Part shown: one piece after another, positions 47,129-54,757 of the stretch
Layout: every line of letters begins with the position of its first letter
Numbering within the stretch: position 1 is the stretch's first letter
Assembly: GCA_024697025.1 (NCBI GenBank)
Contig: JAILGH010000057.1
Span: 1-64,000, forward strand
From: Pseudobutyrivibrio sp.
Lineage (GTDB): Bacteria; Bacillota; Clostridia; Lachnospirales; Lachnospiraceae
Direction: 5' to 3'
Length of the DNA stretch: 64,000 bases
The notes under the pieces: generated by a model
Databases searched by the model: none
Seen by the model: the letters and a program-made list of their open reading frames with translations, nothing else
Told to the model about the DNA's origin: nothing
Program-made: the position numbers and the translations under genes

Positions 47129-47470
47129 GGGCTAGTAATGGTTTCGACAGGGGTCATGCAGCGGAAGAAGCGAGTCCCACGGCGATGGGTTAAATGGCCA
47201 AACTTAAAATTAAACGCTAACGAAAAAGAATTAGCATTCGCTGCCTAAGCGCAGCAGTCTGACCTAGGGCACCTACATCTTAGGATTCAGACTTCGACTT
47301 TGTAGGAAACGACAGTATCAAAGCTTTGAGATATTGGGCGTATTATGAAGCTACTAAAACATGTATCTTGTTTGTGAGAGCCATGTGGAGGGAATGATAA
47401 TCCACAAACTACACTCGTAGAAGGGCCGGGAATTGGCTTTTGGACACGGGTTCGACTCCCGTCTAGTCCA
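47129..47470 (+). ncRNA. ssrA: Transfer-messenger RNA
   Basis: tmRNA rescues stalled ribosomes with SmpB. The 5' strand GGGCTAG (47129-47135) pairs with CTAGTCC (47463-47469), with A47470 as discriminator; the genome continues CTA, so CCA is not encoded. The T-arm GGGTTCGACTCCC is at the 3' end. The tag frame runs from about 47201 and encodes NLKLNANEKELAFAA, stopping at TAA 47246-47248; the exact resume codon is uncertain. A long hairpin terminator follows. The 5' end is duplicated upstream. Confidence 0.95.
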
Positions 47471-47476
47471 CTATTT

Positions 47477-47531
47477 AAAAAGTCTTAAAACCAATAATTC
47501 TAATTGGATTGTTGGTTTTAAGGCTTTTTTT
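47477..47531 (+). terminator. Terminator after tmRNA
   Basis: AAAAAGTCTTAAAACCAA (47477-47494) pairs with the complementary stretch at 47512-47528, with one G-U, and T7 at the end. The loop contains a second possible CCAAT/ATTGG pairing. Confidence 0.88.
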
Positions 47532-47574
47532 AGTTCGGATCTTTATGGATTTGCAATTTTTTATAAAAGATTTT

Positions 47575-47618
47575 TTCATTTTTTGGAAAAAAATGAAGAT
47601 TTTTTTTGTATATATAAT
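47575..47618 (+). terminator. Second AT-rich hairpin, then promoter of the repeat-protein gene
   Basis: TTCATTTTTT-GG-AAAAAAATGAA (47575-47597) is followed by GATTTTTTTT, a strong intrinsic terminator form. TATAAT at 47613-47618 just downstream is a likely -10 for the next gene. Confidence 0.6.
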
Positions 47619-47700
47619 AAGCGCGCAAGAAGTAAGTTTGAATAAGTAATAATTTAAAGCGATAGGAATATATAAAAATAGCAAGAATGGAGGAATAAAG

Positions 47701-48948
47701 ATGATAATTGATAATATTGAGTATGTTAAAAAATATCTTGAAAAAAGAGCAGAACAGGAAAATATTTTTTATCCAGTTAATGATGAGGGAAAATTAAAAT
47801 TAGTTGAATCAATGAAGAGTTTAAAAACAGAGAACAAGGAATTATTAGAAGATAAAACACTGTTAGAAGATGTGAATGCTATATTTAAAGAAGTGAATTT
47901 GCATTTAAATGGGGACAAAGCAAGTTCAGCAGTAGAAAGAATTATTTCAGAATTTAATGAAATAATTTCAGACAAGGATAAACTGATTTCTGAAAATGAG
48001 GCTGTAAGTTCGGAAAAAAGAGAATTGATTTCAGAAAAAGAGCAAGCTTTTTTAGAAAAAGAAAAAATGAGTTTTGAAAAATTATTTGGCATAGTAAAGA
48101 AAAATAATCCTAGTGTTGAAGGGAATGACTTGCTAAGGGTAATTTCTGATAGAGATGTCGAAGAGTATATTACAAGTGAAATAACAGATAATAGAGGCGA
48201 AAAAACGATTAGTGATTTATTATATACTGCTGAACGCATAAGTGGGTTGTACGAGAGTATTAATTTAGGATTAATAAAAGCTAATGAATATTTTTATAAT
48301 CCAATATCAGATAATTTCTATGACAAAGTTATAGATATTTATAAGACAAAACAACCAGAAGTTTCTTTGTCAAAGTTACAAAATTTTAAGGATAAATTTA
48401 AAGGCAAGGAATTAAATGATGAAGAAAGGTTGCAAGAGTCACTAAAACATATAAGGGCGCTAGTGCAAGACGATGATGCAATACCGTCAAACCCGATTGA
48501 AATGTTGAGGGAATTCGCACAAAACATTTTAGATAGTAAAGAAAATGAAAAAAGAAAATCCAAGACAGAAGAATCATCGTCACAGTCCACTGCAAGCTCT
48601 ATATCTTCTGTGTCAGGTACCAAGGAAGAATTAAATGCAAATGAGAATAATTTTGATAAAAAAACTTTCAAACATAATAATAACTTAAACAGTAATAAGT
48701 ATGAGACTAATATAATAAATAATAACAATCGTTTGTTTAATAATCATTATGTTAATGAAAACTTAAACAGTAATATGCATGAGACTAATATAATAAATAA
48801 AAACAATCTTTTGTTTAATAATCATTATGTTAATGAAAACTCTAAAGATAATGTTCCAGATAAAGCTAGCATAAATACAAAAAGAGAAAAGACGAATGTT
48901 TGGAAGAAAATTAAACAATCATTTAAGCAATGCTGTGGTTATAAGTAA
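47701..48948 (+). CDS. AT-rich coiled-coil protein with tandem repeats, function unknown
   Basis: A 415-residue protein that I do not recognise. Residues about 10-150 are a long Glu/Lys-rich coiled coil. A helical middle part (about 150-290) and a Ser/Thr-rich linker (SSSQSTASSISS) follow. Then come two Asn-rich 26-residue repeats ending FNNHYVNEN, and a basic tail ending KQSFKQCCGYK. There is no signal peptide or membrane helix. Codon use is far more AT-rich than its neighbours, and it lies right after tmRNA, a common integration site. GGAGG precedes the ATG. Horizontal acquisition is likely; an effector or phage role is only a guess. Confidence 0.7.
   Translation: MIIDNIEYVKKYLEKRAEQENIFYPVNDEGKLKLVESMKSLKTENKELLEDKTLLEDVNAIFKEVNLHLNGDKASSAVERIISEFNEIISDKDKLISENEAVSSEKRELISEKEQAFLEKEKMSFEKLFGIVKKNNPSVEGNDLLRVISDRDVEEYITSEITDNRGEKTISDLLYTAERISGLYESINLGLIKANEYFYNPISDNFYDKVIDIYKTKQPEVSLSKLQNFKDKFKGKELNDEERLQESLKHIRALVQDDDAIPSNPIEMLREFAQNILDSKENEKRKSKTEESSSQSTASSISSVSGTKEELNANENNFDKKTFKHNNNLNSNKYETNIINNNNRLFNNHYVNENLNSNMHETNIINKNNLLFNNHYVNENSKDNVPDKASINTKREKTNVWKKIKQSFKQCCGYK
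48682..48837 (+). repeat. Tandem 78-bp repeat (two copies)
   Basis: Copies at 48682-48759 and 48760-48837 differ at only a handful of bases and keep the reading frame (26 codons each). Confidence 0.9.
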
Positions 48949-49084
48949 TAAAATCCATTTGTTCAATACTCACGGAAAGAATGTTCTGAGTTGAAGCCGG
49001 CTCATCCCTTTGTTACACTTTTATTGTAGTGTTAAAAGGGGTGATAGTTAGATTGTTATGAGTAGTTATAAATCTAGGAGAAAT

Positions 49085-50218
49085 ATGTCTTACGAGCAGC
49101 GGCAGACATATCGTAAAAGGAAGAGACTTATCCGTAGGATTCAGGTATACGGCGAGATAGCAGTTATTACTGTATTGTTGCTGTTGGCCGGCGGATTTTT
49201 AGTAAATAAAATAACCAAACATGATTCCAAGATTTCTGTAGCAGCAGAGAAAAAAGAAACTGGCAAAGCAAAGCAAGCTAAGGAAGAGAAAAAGGATGAT
49301 AAGGGCCTAAAGGTTTCTGCCAAGGCAGCTGAGGACCCTGATGCTAAGCCTGCTGAAGGTGAGGATACAGAGACTCCAGCTGAGGAACAGAAAACATCAA
49401 GTGGCACATATTCTGCAACCAAGACCGATGATACAACAACCATTACCGGTGATGTGGTTAGCAATTATGCCATTCTTATAAACAATGATACCAAGCAGAT
49501 TGTTGGTTCACTCAATGGCACAGATAGAATTGTGCCAGCTTCAATGACCAAGGTCATGACAGTGCTTACGGCGGCAAGACATATCAAGCCGGAGCAGCTA
49601 GATGAAAAGGTCACTTTGTCCCACGAGGCAGTTGATTTTTCTTATGCAGGCGGAGGTTCTACCTCTGGCTTTGTTGAGGGCGAGGAGATTACTGTTAAAG
49701 ATTTATTCTACGGTACCATACTCCCATCTGGTGGCGATGCGGCAACTCAGCTTGCAATGTATGTTGCTGGGGATGTAGATACCTTTGTAGGAATGATGAA
49801 CGATGAAGTCAGCAATCTTGGTCTGAGTGATACAACTCACTTTACCAATCCAGTGGGCTTTCACAACGAGGACCATTACAGCACGCCTTATGATATTGCC
49901 ATTATCATGATGGCGGCTCTTGATAATGATATTTGTAAAGAGGTTATCAAGACCAAGGTTTATCAGTCTTCAGCTTCCAATATTAATCCTGAGGGACTTA
50001 CGATTTCTAATTGGTTTTTAAGAAGAATTGAGGACAAAGATATTGGCGGAACCATCGAGGCTGCCAAGACAGGATATGTTGATGAATCAGGTAGCTGTGC
50101 AGTTAGCGCCATGACTACAGAGGGTGGCACAGAGTACATTCTTTGCACGGCCAAGTCTGCATCATCCTGGAGATGTATAAATGATCATGTTTCAATCTAC
50201 AAGACCTATGCTAAATAA
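49085..50218 (+). CDS. D-alanyl-D-alanine carboxypeptidase (PBP5/DacF family)
   Basis: A 377-residue cell-wall enzyme trimming D-Ala from peptidoglycan stem peptides. An N-terminal membrane segment (about residues 17-37) is followed by a Lys/Glu/Pro-rich linker. The catalytic SxxK is in VPASMTKVMTVLTA and the KTG motif in AAKTGYVDESG. The SxN motif appears as LPSGGDAA (SGG rather than SGN), a variant to note. The start at 49085 follows AGGAG; ATG 49058 would add nine residues but has no close site. It overlaps the convergent HAD gene by eight bases. Confidence 0.88.
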   Translation: MSYEQRQTYRKRKRLIRRIQVYGEIAVITVLLLLAGGFLVNKITKHDSKISVAAEKKETGKAKQAKEEKKDDKGLKVSAKAAEDPDAKPAEGEDTETPAEEQKTSSGTYSATKTDDTTTITGDVVSNYAILINNDTKQIVGSLNGTDRIVPASMTKVMTVLTAARHIKPEQLDEKVTLSHEAVDFSYAGGGSTSGFVEGEEITVKDLFYGTILPSGGDAATQLAMYVAGDVDTFVGMMNDEVSNLGLSDTTHFTNPVGFHNEDHYSTPYDIAIIMMAALDNDICKEVIKTKVYQSSASNINPEGLTISNWFLRRIEDKDIGGTIEAAKTGYVDESGSCAVSAMTTEGGTEYILCTAKSASSWRCINDHVSIYKTYAK

Positions 50219-50858
50219 GGTCTTGTAGTTTTGTTATTTTATCTATAAAGGCAATCGGATGAAATTGCTTAAGCACATCCATATCTCTAAATCCGTAGGT
50301 GCAAAGCACATAGTCAAGCCCGGCATTTTCGGCTGTGGTGGCATCTACCTCAGAGTCGCCCACGTAAAGAACCTTTGACTTGTCGGCAATTCCAAGTTTG
50401 TCCAGGGCAATATTTATTGGCTCCGGGTCTGGTTTTCTTTTGTGATTGCCGTCATCGCCAACTACGATATCTATATGTGGGGCAAAGAAATCATTCATTA
50501 GAGAATCGCTGGCTGCCTGGCCTTTGTTGGTTACGATAGCCATTTTGATACCTTTGTCGGCAAGCTCTTTGGTGGTTTCAATCACTCCTTCGTAAGGGGC
50601 AGTCTTGATTCTGTTGTGGCTGGTATAGTAAGCAATGTATTCATCTAAAAATTCCTGAAATCTGGAATAGCCTTCGCCTTCGGGAAGGGCACGTATAACC
50701 AGCTTTTTAAGTCCATTTCCAACAAAGCTTCTCACTTCCTCGATTGAGTGAGTTGGAAGGTTGTATTTTGCAAGTACATGGTTTAGGGAATCGGACAAAT
50801 CTTCTAATGTATATAAAAGGGTTCCATCTAAGTCAAAAAGTATAGTATCGTATTTCAT
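50211..50858 (-). CDS. HAD family hydrolase, phosphoglycolate-phosphatase-like
   Basis: A 215-residue HAD phosphatase. Motif I is TILFDLDGTLLYT, with the nucleophile Asp near residue 8. Motif II lies in MAIVTNKGQAA, the lysine in HKRKPDPEP and motif IV in VLYVGDSEVDATTAENAG. The Gph/PPase subfamily is the closest by eye. The start at 50858 follows AAGGAG on the minus strand; an upstream ATG lacks a site. Confidence 0.88.
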   Translation of the reverse strand: MKYDTILFDLDGTLLYTLEDLSDSLNHVLAKYNLPTHSIEEVRSFVGNGLKKLVIRALPEGEGYSRFQEFLDEYIAYYTSHNRIKTAPYEGVIETTKELADKGIKMAIVTNKGQAASDSLMNDFFAPHIDIVVGDDGNHKRKPDPEPINIALDKLGIADKSKVLYVGDSEVDATTAENAGLDYVLCTYGFRDMDVLKQFHPIAFIDKITKLQDLI

Positions 50859-50936
50859 TTGGTTCTCCTTGTAATTAATCTTGTAAGTACATCTCACAGT
50901 TATATACCTTAATAAAATGTTTGTAAAGGAAATATA

Positions 50937-51764
50937 ATGGAAGTAATAACAATAAATGATTTAAATGATAAGCGAGTCGAGCTTTATACTAGCTATAACG
51001 AGGCGCAGCTTTTACATTTATATGAGCCAAATGGCGGAGTTTTTATTGCTGAAACTCCAATGGTGATTACAAGAGCCATTGAAAGAGGCGCAAGGCCCAT
51101 TTCTTTTTTAATAGAAGAAAAAGCTTTTGAAACCAAGGTTGTTAAAGAGCTATTAAAGCCTTTTGAGAACGATGAAATTCAAACTTTTATTGCGGAGCTT
51201 TCAGTGATAAATCAGCTCACAGGCTTTAACCTTACCCGGGGTGTCCTTGCTGTAATGGAACGACCATCTCTTCCAGAACCTGAGGAATTATTCGCAAATG
51301 CGAATTGTATCGCGGTGCTGGAGGATGTTATGAATCCAACTAATGTTGGAGCAATCTTTAGGTCTGCTGCAGCACTTGGAGTTGATGGAATAATTCTTAC
51401 CACCAACTGCACAGATCCTTTTTACAGAAGGGCGGCAAGAGTTGCCATGGGCACAGTTTTTCAGGTGCCATGGACATATTTTCCAAAGGATGCTGACATT
51501 AATAAGGCTTTGCATAAAGCTAGCTTTAAGACAGCTGCTCTGGCACTAAAGGAGGATGCAATAAGTCTTTCTGATGACAGGCTAAAGGCTTGTGATAAGC
51601 TTGCTGTTATTTTTGGAACCGAGAGCACAGGGATAAAGCAATCCACCATAGATTCCTGCGATTATACAGTGATTATTCCTATGCAAAATCAGGTGGATTC
51701 TTTAAATGTTGCTGCTGCATCCGCAGTTACTTTTTGGGAATTGAAGGGCAAATTTATTGAATAA
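50937..51764 (+). CDS. SpoU/TrmH family RNA 2'-O-methyltransferase
   Basis: A 275-residue SPOUT methyltransferase. Motif 1 is LEDVMNPTNVGAIFRSAAAL, motif 2 VIFGTESTGI and motif 3 IIPMQNQVDSLNVAAASAV. It has an N-terminal substrate-binding part of about 110 residues. It targets 23S rRNA or tRNA ribose; the site cannot be told. AAAGGAA precedes the ATG. Confidence 0.9.
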   Translation: MEVITINDLNDKRVELYTSYNEAQLLHLYEPNGGVFIAETPMVITRAIERGARPISFLIEEKAFETKVVKELLKPFENDEIQTFIAELSVINQLTGFNLTRGVLAVMERPSLPEPEELFANANCIAVLEDVMNPTNVGAIFRSAAALGVDGIILTTNCTDPFYRRAARVAMGTVFQVPWTYFPKDADINKALHKASFKTAALALKEDAISLSDDRLKACDKLAVIFGTESTGIKQSTIDSCDYTVIIPMQNQVDSLNVAAASAVTFWELKGKFIE

Positions 51765-51814
51765 ATCAAGCAGCTTTGTTATGCTTTTTATATTCTAAGT
51801 CTAGGAGTTTTATT

Positions 51815-52342
51815 ATGAGTTATACAATTAGAGATGCTAAGACTAGCGATGCAAGGGCTATTCACGATATATATGGATACTATGTAGACAATACCTTTGT
51901 TACCTTTTCAGAGGTCAATCCATCTGTAGAGGATTATGCAAAGTCCATTGAGACAACTAAGCAATCATATCCTTATATAGTTGCCTGTGATGAGGACGGA
52001 AAGGTAATTGGCATGGCCTATGGCGGAGTGCTTAGACATCATGACGCCTACAAGTTTGCTGTAGAATCTACCATATATTTAGCGCCTGATACGCCAAAGC
52101 AGTCTGGCATTGGAAAGGCTTTATATTTAGAGCTTGAAAAGAGATTATCTCACATGGGATACAAGTTCATGTATGGAGTTATTACCGATACCAATCAGGC
52201 AAGCATCGCATTTCATGAAAAGCTCGGATACACAAGGGTGGGCCACTTTACTGACATTGGATACAAATTTGGAGAATGGAAAGGAATTGTGTGGTATCGT
52301 AAGCAAATCGGGGATTTGAGTGATATGACACTAAAAATTTAG
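51815..52342 (+). CDS. GNAT acetyltransferase, phosphinothricin-acetyltransferase-like
   Basis: A 175-residue GNAT enzyme. It opens YTIRDAKTSDARAIHDIY, and the acetyl-CoA loop is PKQSGIGKALYLELE. A later VITDTNQASIAFHEKLGYTR and GYKFGEWKGIVWYRK match the Pat/YwnH-type subfamily. It may acetylate an amino-acid analogue such as methionine sulfone. The start at 51815 follows TAGGAG. GH25 starts two bases after its stop. Confidence 0.88.
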   Translation: MSYTIRDAKTSDARAIHDIYGYYVDNTFVTFSEVNPSVEDYAKSIETTKQSYPYIVACDEDGKVIGMAYGGVLRHHDAYKFAVESTIYLAPDTPKQSGIGKALYLELEKRLSHMGYKFMYGVITDTNQASIAFHEKLGYTRVGHFTDIGYKFGEWKGIVWYRKQIGDLSDMTLKI

Positions 52343-52343
52343 G

Positions 52344-53345
52344 ATGAAAAGAAGAACAAAATACTTTTTAACATCGATATTATCGATTATATTTACCCTC
52401 GTTGGCGTGGGGGTAATCTATGTGGTGACAGATACAGATAATCATGCCCATATTCCATTTCAGAAGACTTACAGCAAGGAAGAGGTTGATAGTCTTGTAA
52501 ATGAGGCTAGGTATGATAGTCGCAAAAAGCTGTTGGATTCTATCAAGAATTCTCTCGAAAGCGGAAAGACTTTAGTATCGGTATTGAAGTCATTATATCC
52601 AGAACATATCGTATTTTCCGCCAATTCAAAGTACAATTTCGTACCTATTAACAACGAACTTTCAAGAAATAATTATGATATTAAAAGCCTTCAGGAGGAT
52701 GAGACCACTGGCAGATACAGTTATGTAAATAACGGTAAGGTTGAGTCTAAGTTTGGCATAGATGTTTCATCACACCAGGGCGACATAGACTGGGAAGCGG
52801 TAGCTGCTGATGGAGTGGAGTTTGTTTTTGTTCGCGCCCTTTATAGAGGTTATGGCACAGGCAAGCTTGTTGTTGATGAAAAATGTATAGAAAACATCGA
52901 GGGAGCCCATGCTGCTGGTTTGGATGTTGGCGTATACGTATTCTCACAGGCCATCACCAAAGAGGAGATTCAGGAGGAAGCTTCCACTGTACTCAATCTT
53001 TTGGAGGGCTACACCCTAGAGCTTCCAATAGTATTTGATGTGGAAAAGGTTAGCGACAGTCAGGCTAGAACCAATAGCTTAACCGTAGAAGACAGAACCA
53101 ATTTTACAATTGAGTTTTTGAATATGGTAAAGTCCGCGGGCTACGAGCCTATGTTTTATCACAATACAGAAATGGGCGCTATGCTTTTGGATTTGACTAA
53201 GCTTACGGATTATCCAAAGTGGTTTGCGGGATATACCAAAGAATTTTATTGGCCATACGAATATAACCTCTGGCAGTACTCTGAATCAGGTAGAGTCAAT
53301 GGAATTCAGGGAAATGTAGATTTGGATATTTGGTTGAAGAAGTAA
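52344..53345 (+). CDS. Membrane-anchored GH25 lysozyme
   Basis: A 333-residue muramidase. One N-terminal membrane segment (about residues 7-28) anchors it outside. After a helical linker of about 100 residues comes the GH25 barrel, beginning GIDVSSHQGDIDWEAV, with the catalytic acids in IVFDVE. The end WQYSESGRVNGIQGNVDLD is typical. It has no wall-binding repeats. Role in wall remodelling is inferred. The gene is tightly coupled to the GNAT gene upstream. Confidence 0.92.
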   Translation: MKRRTKYFLTSILSIIFTLVGVGVIYVVTDTDNHAHIPFQKTYSKEEVDSLVNEARYDSRKKLLDSIKNSLESGKTLVSVLKSLYPEHIVFSANSKYNFVPINNELSRNNYDIKSLQEDETTGRYSYVNNGKVESKFGIDVSSHQGDIDWEAVAADGVEFVFVRALYRGYGTGKLVVDEKCIENIEGAHAAGLDVGVYVFSQAITKEEIQEEASTVLNLLEGYTLELPIVFDVEKVSDSQARTNSLTVEDRTNFTIEFLNMVKSAGYEPMFYHNTEMGAMLLDLTKLTDYPKWFAGYTKEFYWPYEYNLWQYSESGRVNGIQGNVDLDIWLKK

Positions 53346-53351
53346 TTTTTC

Positions 53352-53385
53352 AAGGGCCAGGGTGGTCTAGACTACCCTGGCCCTT
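53352..53385. terminator. Bidirectional terminator between GH25 and CobD/HisC-like genes
   Basis: A 34-base near-perfect palindrome (AAGGGCCAGGGT and its complement around GTCTAGAC). T-rich stretches lie on both sides, so it can serve both convergent genes. Confidence 0.8.
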
Positions 53386-53401
53386 AGTTTCTATAGTTTT
53401 T

Positions 53402-54490
53402 CTAGTACAAAAGTGTTTCTGCAAGTCTATCATTATCTTCAGGATTCATAAAGCAAAATCTAATGTAATTATCCCCTAGATATGGGAAAGTAGAGCAGTC
53501 TCTAATCATAAGTCCCTTACGAATACATCTATCAAATAATTCGCCACTAGTGATGCCGTCCTGCACAATTTTAAGAAGCATAAAATTGCCTTGAGGCCTG
53601 AATGGCTTAAATCTTTTACTCTTTGCAAAAATATCGTATAGACGATTTCGCTCCTTAGCGATTAAGTTCCTTGTAGCGTGGATATATTCCTTGTCGGAAA
53701 ACATAAGTGTACCTGCAATAACTGCTATTGAGTTAATTGACCAAGGGTCCTTGCGCTGATTCATGGTCTGCATCAAATCTGTGTTGGAGCAGATTGCATA
53801 ACCGAGGCGAAGACCAGGTGCTGCAAAGAACTTAGAGGTGCCGCGAAGTATAGCGATATTGGTGTAAGTCCTTGTAAGGCTTACAGATGAAATTTCATCG
53901 ATGTTTTCGGCGAATTCAACATAAGTCTCATCAACCATTACAAAGATATCGCACTCCTTGCAGGCGTCGAGAATCTTGCGCATGTCCTGCTTGTTGATGG
54001 CAGTGCCGGTAGGATTGTTTGGATTACATATAACAAGCATATCGATATCCTCTGAAAGCTTGCTGATGAAATGATTGACATCCAAAACAAAATCATTTTC
54101 CTCACGAAGAGGATAATAGATTGTCTTGCCGCCGCCTAAAGCGATTTCTCTTTCGTACTCTGAATATGTAGGGCCGAGAATGAGTGCCTTGGCTGGTCGC
54201 TGAATCTGGATAAACAGGGAAATAAGCTCAGTTGAGCCATTGCCTACAATAATGTTGTCGGACTCAGTGGTGCAGTAGTCAGCGATGCACTTTCTAAGCT
54301 GCAGGTAATCACGGTCAGGATAAGTGGTAATGCAGTCGATGTTTGCAGCGATACCTTCCTTTAGCTTTGGAGAAATGCCAAGCGGATTGACGTTGGCAGA
54401 AAAGCTAATGATATCTTCCTTTTTAATACCGTAGATTTGTTCTATTTTTTCTAAATCACTTCCGTGAAAATGATCCTTATGCTTTATCAT
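53402..54490 (-). CDS. PLP aminotransferase/decarboxylase, CobD/HisC-like
   Basis: A 362-residue fold type I PLP enzyme. The opening HGSDLEKIEQIYG and FSANVNPLG are typical of threonine-phosphate decarboxylase CobD. CNPNNPTGT and the PLP lysine in GTSKFFAAPGLRLGY are shared with HisC. No cobalamin or histidine genes surround it, so the substrate is uncertain. The start at 54490 follows AAGGAGG; an ATG 30 bases upstream has no site. Confidence 0.8.
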   Translation of the reverse strand: MIKHKDHFHGSDLEKIEQIYGIKKEDIISFSANVNPLGISPKLKEGIAANIDCITTYPDRDYLQLRKCIADYCTTESDNIIVGNGSTELISLFIQIQRPAKALILGPTYSEYEREIALGGGKTIYYPLREENDFVLDVNHFISKLSEDIDMLVICNPNNPTGTAINKQDMRKILDACKECDIFVMVDETYVEFAENIDEISSVSLTRTYTNIAILRGTSKFFAAPGLRLGYAICSNTDLMQTMNQRKDPWSINSIAVIAGTLMFSDKEYIHATRNLIAKERNRLYDIFAKSKRFKPFRPQGNFMLLKIVQDGITSGELFDRCIRKGLMIRDCSTFPYLGDNYIRFCFMNPEDNDRLAETLLY

Positions 54491-54660
54491 GAAAGCCTCC
54501 TTGGAGTAAGTGTTTTGCAATTATTAATAACTATAGCATCTAAGTATGTAAATTTCTAGGGATAATTATTTTCTAAATTACACTTGATGAATGTAACATG
54601 AAGACAATTAGGGGCAATATAACGTACTAGGAAATTTGCGGATATTGTTATTTATATCGT

Positions 54661-54688
54661 TTGAAAACACAAGATGTTGTGCTATAAT
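54661..54688 (+). promoter_or_regulatory. Promoter of the DUF5717-DUF5716 operon
   Basis: TTGAAA, a 16-base spacer and TATAAT (54683-54688). The spacer contains CACAA-GATG-TTGTG, a small inverted repeat that could be an operator. It seems to be the only promoter before four closely spaced genes. Confidence 0.7.
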
Positions 54689-54757
54689 CAATTGTGAATA
54701 CGCTAGGATTACTGTGCAGATATTCTGTAAAAATACAAGATATACGAGGGTAATGTT

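Noticed and set aside
47475-47684. Minus-strand open frame after tmRNA
   Set aside because: It spans two AT-rich terminators and encodes a low-complexity Lys/Ile/Phe peptide; not a gene.
49005-49041. Imperfect inverted repeat before the carboxypeptidase gene
   Set aside because: CCCTTT...AAAGGG with ACACT/AGTGT inside pairs only partly and has no T tail; could be the repeat-protein gene's terminator but is too weak to call.
47463-49057. Integrated element at the tmRNA 3' end
   Set aside because: No repeat of the tmRNA 3' end and no integrase gene were found downstream within the window; only the composition of the following gene is suggestive.
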